64,000 bases of DNA from Cellvibrionales bacterium. GTDB lineage: Bacteria; Pseudomonadota; Gammaproteobacteria; Pseudomonadales; UBA7239. Numbering within the stretch: the first letter of the stretch is position 1; the number at the start of each line of letters is the position of its first letter. The notes beneath the pieces are model-generated. The model was not told the origin of the DNA, ran no database searches, and was given only the letters and a program-made list of their open reading frames with translations. The stretch spans positions 1,178,001 through 1,242,000 of the forward strand of contig JADJPU010000001.1 in assembly GCA_016713115.1 (NCBI GenBank), written 5' to 3'. Both the position numbers and the translations under genes were made by a program. Shown here piece by piece: positions 61,928 through 64,000 of the stretch.

Positions 61928-62419
61928 ATGCCAGTGCAGTACGGAACCAAACGCAGAATTCCACCGACCAAAGTGCTAAATGGTAAAGGCGCATTAGCGT
62001 ATGTCGATGATGTCGCCATCATGATCACGACGATAGAAAAGTGGACAGAAAAAGACATCAACCAGTTGTTGGAAGAAAGTGCGCGCTTAGGGCAGCGCGT
62101 TACCGCGCCAGCGGCCATCACGCATTTTCTTGGTGAAACTTTGGGAGCTGCAGCATCGCAGCGCAAACAAGTGGTGGATTGGATGGCAAGCAACGATATT
62201 GTGCCTTCGCCACGCACCATCACGCTAACGGATTCTGCTTTGATTCGCGCAGCATTAACGGCGTATTCGTGGCTCACCAAGACTGAAATGAAAGCGTTTG
62301 CTGCGAAAGATTTACAAACCGGCTGTGAGTGGTTGGTGCGTGATTTAGATACCAAAGCTGATGATGTGGTACAAGCGGTTAGAGGGTGCTACAAAATTTT
62401 AGGAGTAATTCCGAAATGA
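61928..62419 (+). CDS. Tandem paralogue 1 of an unrecognised small-protein family
   Basis: A 163-residue soluble protein, start ATG 61928 with AGGAA eight bases upstream. It shares the pattern of the two genes that follow: KGALAYVDDVAIMITTIEKWTE, a Gly-Glu-Thr segment, then SALIRAALTAYSWLTKTEMKAF near residue 110. It is the most divergent of the three. No signal peptide, membrane helix or known catalytic motif is seen. The fold could be STAS/SpoIIAA-like by its beta-alpha pattern, but that is a guess. It overlaps the next start by four bases. Confidence 0.78.
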   Translation: MPVQYGTKRRIPPTKVLNGKGALAYVDDVAIMITTIEKWTEKDINQLLEESARLGQRVTAPAAITHFLGETLGAAASQRKQVVDWMASNDIVPSPRTITLTDSALIRAALTAYSWLTKTEMKAFAAKDLQTGCEWLVRDLDTKADDVVQAVRGCYKILGVIPK

Positions 62420-62892
62420 CAGATTTTCAAAAAATAGTTAAACCTACGCTGCTGCTGAAAGGTAAAGCGTGTTTTGCGCAGATTCATGATGCCACGATCA
62501 TTGTCAGTGATATTCCAAAATGGACAAATGAGTTGGTGTTGGAATATCTCAATGGAATGACAAAAGTGGGTGGCGGTGTTTCTGTGCCTGCAAGCGTCGC
62601 GGTGTTTTTAGGCGATAGCTTTGATGCAGGACAGCGCAAATTGTCCGCAGAGTGGATTGCCGAGAACGGGTTTGAGCCGGCAAAGCGTATCACCATGATT
62701 TCTGACTCATTGTTAATTCGCGGCTCGTTAACAGCGTATTCGTGGTTGACGAAAACAGAGGCGAAAGCATTTGCCATGAAAGATCACAAAGCGATGTGCG
62801 ATTGGATTACGCGAGGTCAGATAGCTACTGCTGCGCAAGTGCATGATGCTTTATCAACTTCGTTTCATTTGTTAGGAAAAAAATTGCCGTAA
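62416..62892 (+). CDS. Tandem paralogue 2 of the same family
   Basis: A 158-residue protein from ATG 62416, overlapping the previous stop as ATGA, with AGGAG upstream. It is very like paralogue 3: KGKACFAQIHDATIIVSDI, GGGVSVPASVAVFLGDSFDAGQRKL and SLLIRGSLTAYSWLTKTEAK. The C-terminus FHLLGKKLP also matches. Function unknown. Its likeness to paralogue 3 means the two arose by a later duplication than paralogue 1. Confidence 0.8.
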   Translation: MTDFQKIVKPTLLLKGKACFAQIHDATIIVSDIPKWTNELVLEYLNGMTKVGGGVSVPASVAVFLGDSFDAGQRKLSAEWIAENGFEPAKRITMISDSLLIRGSLTAYSWLTKTEAKAFAMKDHKAMCDWITRGQIATAAQVHDALSTSFHLLGKKLP

Positions 62893-62935
62893 TGTTGGCA
62901 ATAGTTTTTAAAAAATTACTGGGGATCTCCGCGAA

Positions 62936-63424
62936 ATGCTGAGTGATGCTGAATACAGCAAAATAATAGTTAAGCCCACCGCCTTACTGAAAGGCAAAGC
63001 GTGCTTTGCGCAGATACATGATGTCACGATGATTATTAGCGATATTCCCAAATGGAATGATGCACTGGTACTGCAGTACTTGGGCGAAGTGTCAAAGGTG
63101 GGTAACGGTGTTTCCGTGCCTGCCAATGTGGCAATTTTCTTTGGCGATGTATTTGACGCGGGGCAGCGCAAATTGGCGACGGAATGGACCACAGCCCAAG
63201 GCTTTGAACCGGCAAAACGCATCACCATGATTTCGGATTCGCTGTTAATTCGTGGCGCGCTGACAGCATATTCGTGGTTGACGAAAACTGAAGCCAAAGC
63301 CTTTGCGATGAAAGATCACATGGCGATGTGTGAGTGGATAACGCGTAATCGCATCGCCAAAGCCCCCGATGTGCATGAAGCACTGGGGATATCCTTTCAT
63401 TTGCTGGGCAAAAAACTAGCATAA
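62936..63424 (+). CDS. Tandem paralogue 3 of the same family
   Basis: A 162-residue protein from ATG 62936, with GGGGAT nine bases upstream. Shared blocks are KGKACFAQIHDVTMIISDI, GNGVSVPANVAIFFGDVFDAGQRKL, and MISDSLLIRGALTAYSWLTK. It differs from paralogue 2 mainly at the N-terminus and in the last 40 residues. A perfect palindromic terminator follows. The three genes appear to be one operon. Confidence 0.8.
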   Translation: MLSDAEYSKIIVKPTALLKGKACFAQIHDVTMIISDIPKWNDALVLQYLGEVSKVGNGVSVPANVAIFFGDVFDAGQRKLATEWTTAQGFEPAKRITMISDSLLIRGALTAYSWLTKTEAKAFAMKDHMAMCEWITRNRIAKAPDVHEALGISFHLLGKKLA

Positions 63425-63452
63425 AAAAGCCGACTTCGAAGTCGGCTTTTTT
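63423..63452. terminator. Perfectly palindromic bidirectional terminator
   Basis: AAAAAAGCCGACTTC (63423-63437) pairs with its exact reverse complement (63438-63452), giving a 15-bp arm with A- and T-runs on the two sides. It ends the paralogue operon and the convergent methyltransferase gene. Confidence 0.92.
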
Positions 63453-63476
63453 GTTTTAACGCAGCGACAAAATAAA

Positions 63477-64000
63477 TCAGCCTTCGCCGCCCTCAGCTTT
63501 TGCCGCACGGCGCGCTTCACGCTCCGCTTTTTTACGCGCTTTTTCTTCTTCTTGCGCTTTTTGTTCGGCGAGGCGCGCTTTTTGGTCGTCGCTCATTGGG
63601 GTGAGCAACAAACCATCGCGGTGCGCCTGAATGTACTTGCCGCATTTTTCGTCTTCGCCCATCAGCGCACGAATGGCGTAGATCATGGCGCGCATTTCTT
63701 TCACGCGCGGGTTGATCATAAAACCTTCCATGCCATTGGCGGCCAGCATGGCTACATAAGTGCGGTTCATTAATGCGCGGTGCGGCATACCAAAGCTGAC
63801 ATTCGACAAGCCGCAGAAAGTGCGCACTTGCGGAAACTCCGCCTTCATCATCTGCAACAAATCAAAACTGATGGGGCCGACATTGTCGTCAGTGCCTAGC
63901 GGCAAAATAAGTGGGTCGATCCATAAATTGTGGTCAGCAACACCGGCGTCGCGCGATTTGGCGACCAACTCTTTGCAGATTTCAAAACGCCCTTTGGCGG
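63477..64000 (-). CDS. Pterin-binding (methyltetrahydrofolate) methyltransferase, C-terminal part
   Basis: The open frame enters from the right edge (FEICKELVAKSRDAGV is read near 63970) and ends at 63477, so only about 174 C-terminal residues are seen. HNLWIDPLILPLGTDDNVG, VRTFCGLSNVSFGMPHR and NRTYVAMLAANGMEGFMINP match the TIM-barrel of dihydropteroate synthase/methyl-H4folate:corrinoid methyltransferases (the MetH or AcsE kind). The last 35 residues are a charged Lys/Glu/Ala/Arg tail. The substrate and the cobalamin partner lie outside the window. Confidence 0.85.
   Translation of the reverse strand, partial: AKGRFEICKELVAKSRDAGVADHNLWIDPLILPLGTDDNVGPISFDLLQMMKAEFPQVRTFCGLSNVSFGMPHRALMNRTYVAMLAANGMEGFMINPRVKEMRAMIYAIRALMGEDEKCGKYIQAHRDGLLLTPMSDDQKARLAEQKAQEEEKARKKAEREARRAAKAEGGEG

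Noticed and set aside
1..64000. tRNA, rRNA, CRISPR arrays, insertion sequences and prophage
   Set aside because: I read both strands for cloverleaf arms, spaced direct repeats and transposase motifs and found none convincing. A program such as tRNAscan-SE or ISEScan could still find weak ones.

Overview
The window reads as chromosomal DNA of a gammaproteobacterium of roughly balanced base composition, densely packed with genes on both strands. This is an inference from three things: the rpoZ-spoT-ridA order, a complete LetAB-type lipid transport locus, and a ClsB/YbhP gene pair. The bioB-bioF-bioHC-bioD order and the many TonB-free envelope proteins would fit a Cellvibrionales-like lineage, but the genus cannot be told from the sequence. 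No rRNA, tRNA, CRISPR array or intact insertion sequence was seen.

Layout. 1-5.4 kb: a truncated tandem-GAF gene, then a CHASE2 adenylate/guanylate cyclase facing a FecR-domain protein and a TPR/beta-barrel outer-membrane protein. 5.4-12.2 kb: SDR, enoyl-CoA hydratase, the zinc importer znuABC, a DoxX-like protein, FadD3 and a flavin reductase. 12.2-15.2 kb: a cyclic-nucleotide-gated MscS channel, PhoH and a P-II protein. 15.2-19.9 kb: a translationally coupled biotin operon with a BioH-BioC fusion. 19.9-20.5 kb: a MazF/PemK-type toxin-antitoxin pair. 20.6-24.1 kb: a secreted unknown and a two-component system whose kinase carries an in-frame stop. 24.1-30 kb: a LetA split into two genes around an unrelated gene, a lipoprotein and a seven-MCE LetB. 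30-33.2 kb: ComF, a small membrane protein and a 7TMR-DISM cyclase. 33.2-35.6 kb: a small AT-rich island with an Mrr-type endonuclease, flanked by a fossil of a second cyclase. 35.6-43.4 kb: ipdA, ipdB, a DUF35 protein, a thiolase-like protein, VapBC, a frameshifted secreted protein, a P450 and ipdC. 43.5-49.5 kb: envelope enzymes (MepK-like, LdtD-like), EchA20, ElbB, ClsB-like and YbhP-like proteins. 49.6-54.8 kb: rpoZ-spoT-ridA, a Ctp protease, dtd and a PNPOx-fold protein. 54.8-64 kb: a family III CoA-transferase, pckA, an RCC1/thrombospondin-3 protein, a DUF4105 protein, three tandem paralogues of unknown family, and the end of a pterin-binding methyltransferase.

How the genes work together. 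The strongest metabolic theme is degradation of the last two steroid rings (the HIP pathway known from Mycobacterium and other steroid degraders). FadD3, IpdA, IpdB, IpdC and EchA20 homologues are all here but spread over about 36 kb, with a DUF35/thiolase-like pair next to ipdAB that has a retro-aldolase-like active-site change. A second theme is cyclic-nucleotide signalling: two intact class III cyclases, the fossil of a third, and a channel with a cNMP-binding domain. A third is envelope maintenance: LetAB, LdtD, MepK, cardiolipin synthase and several beta-barrels. Products, residues and start codons are read by eye from the translations; no database search was possible.
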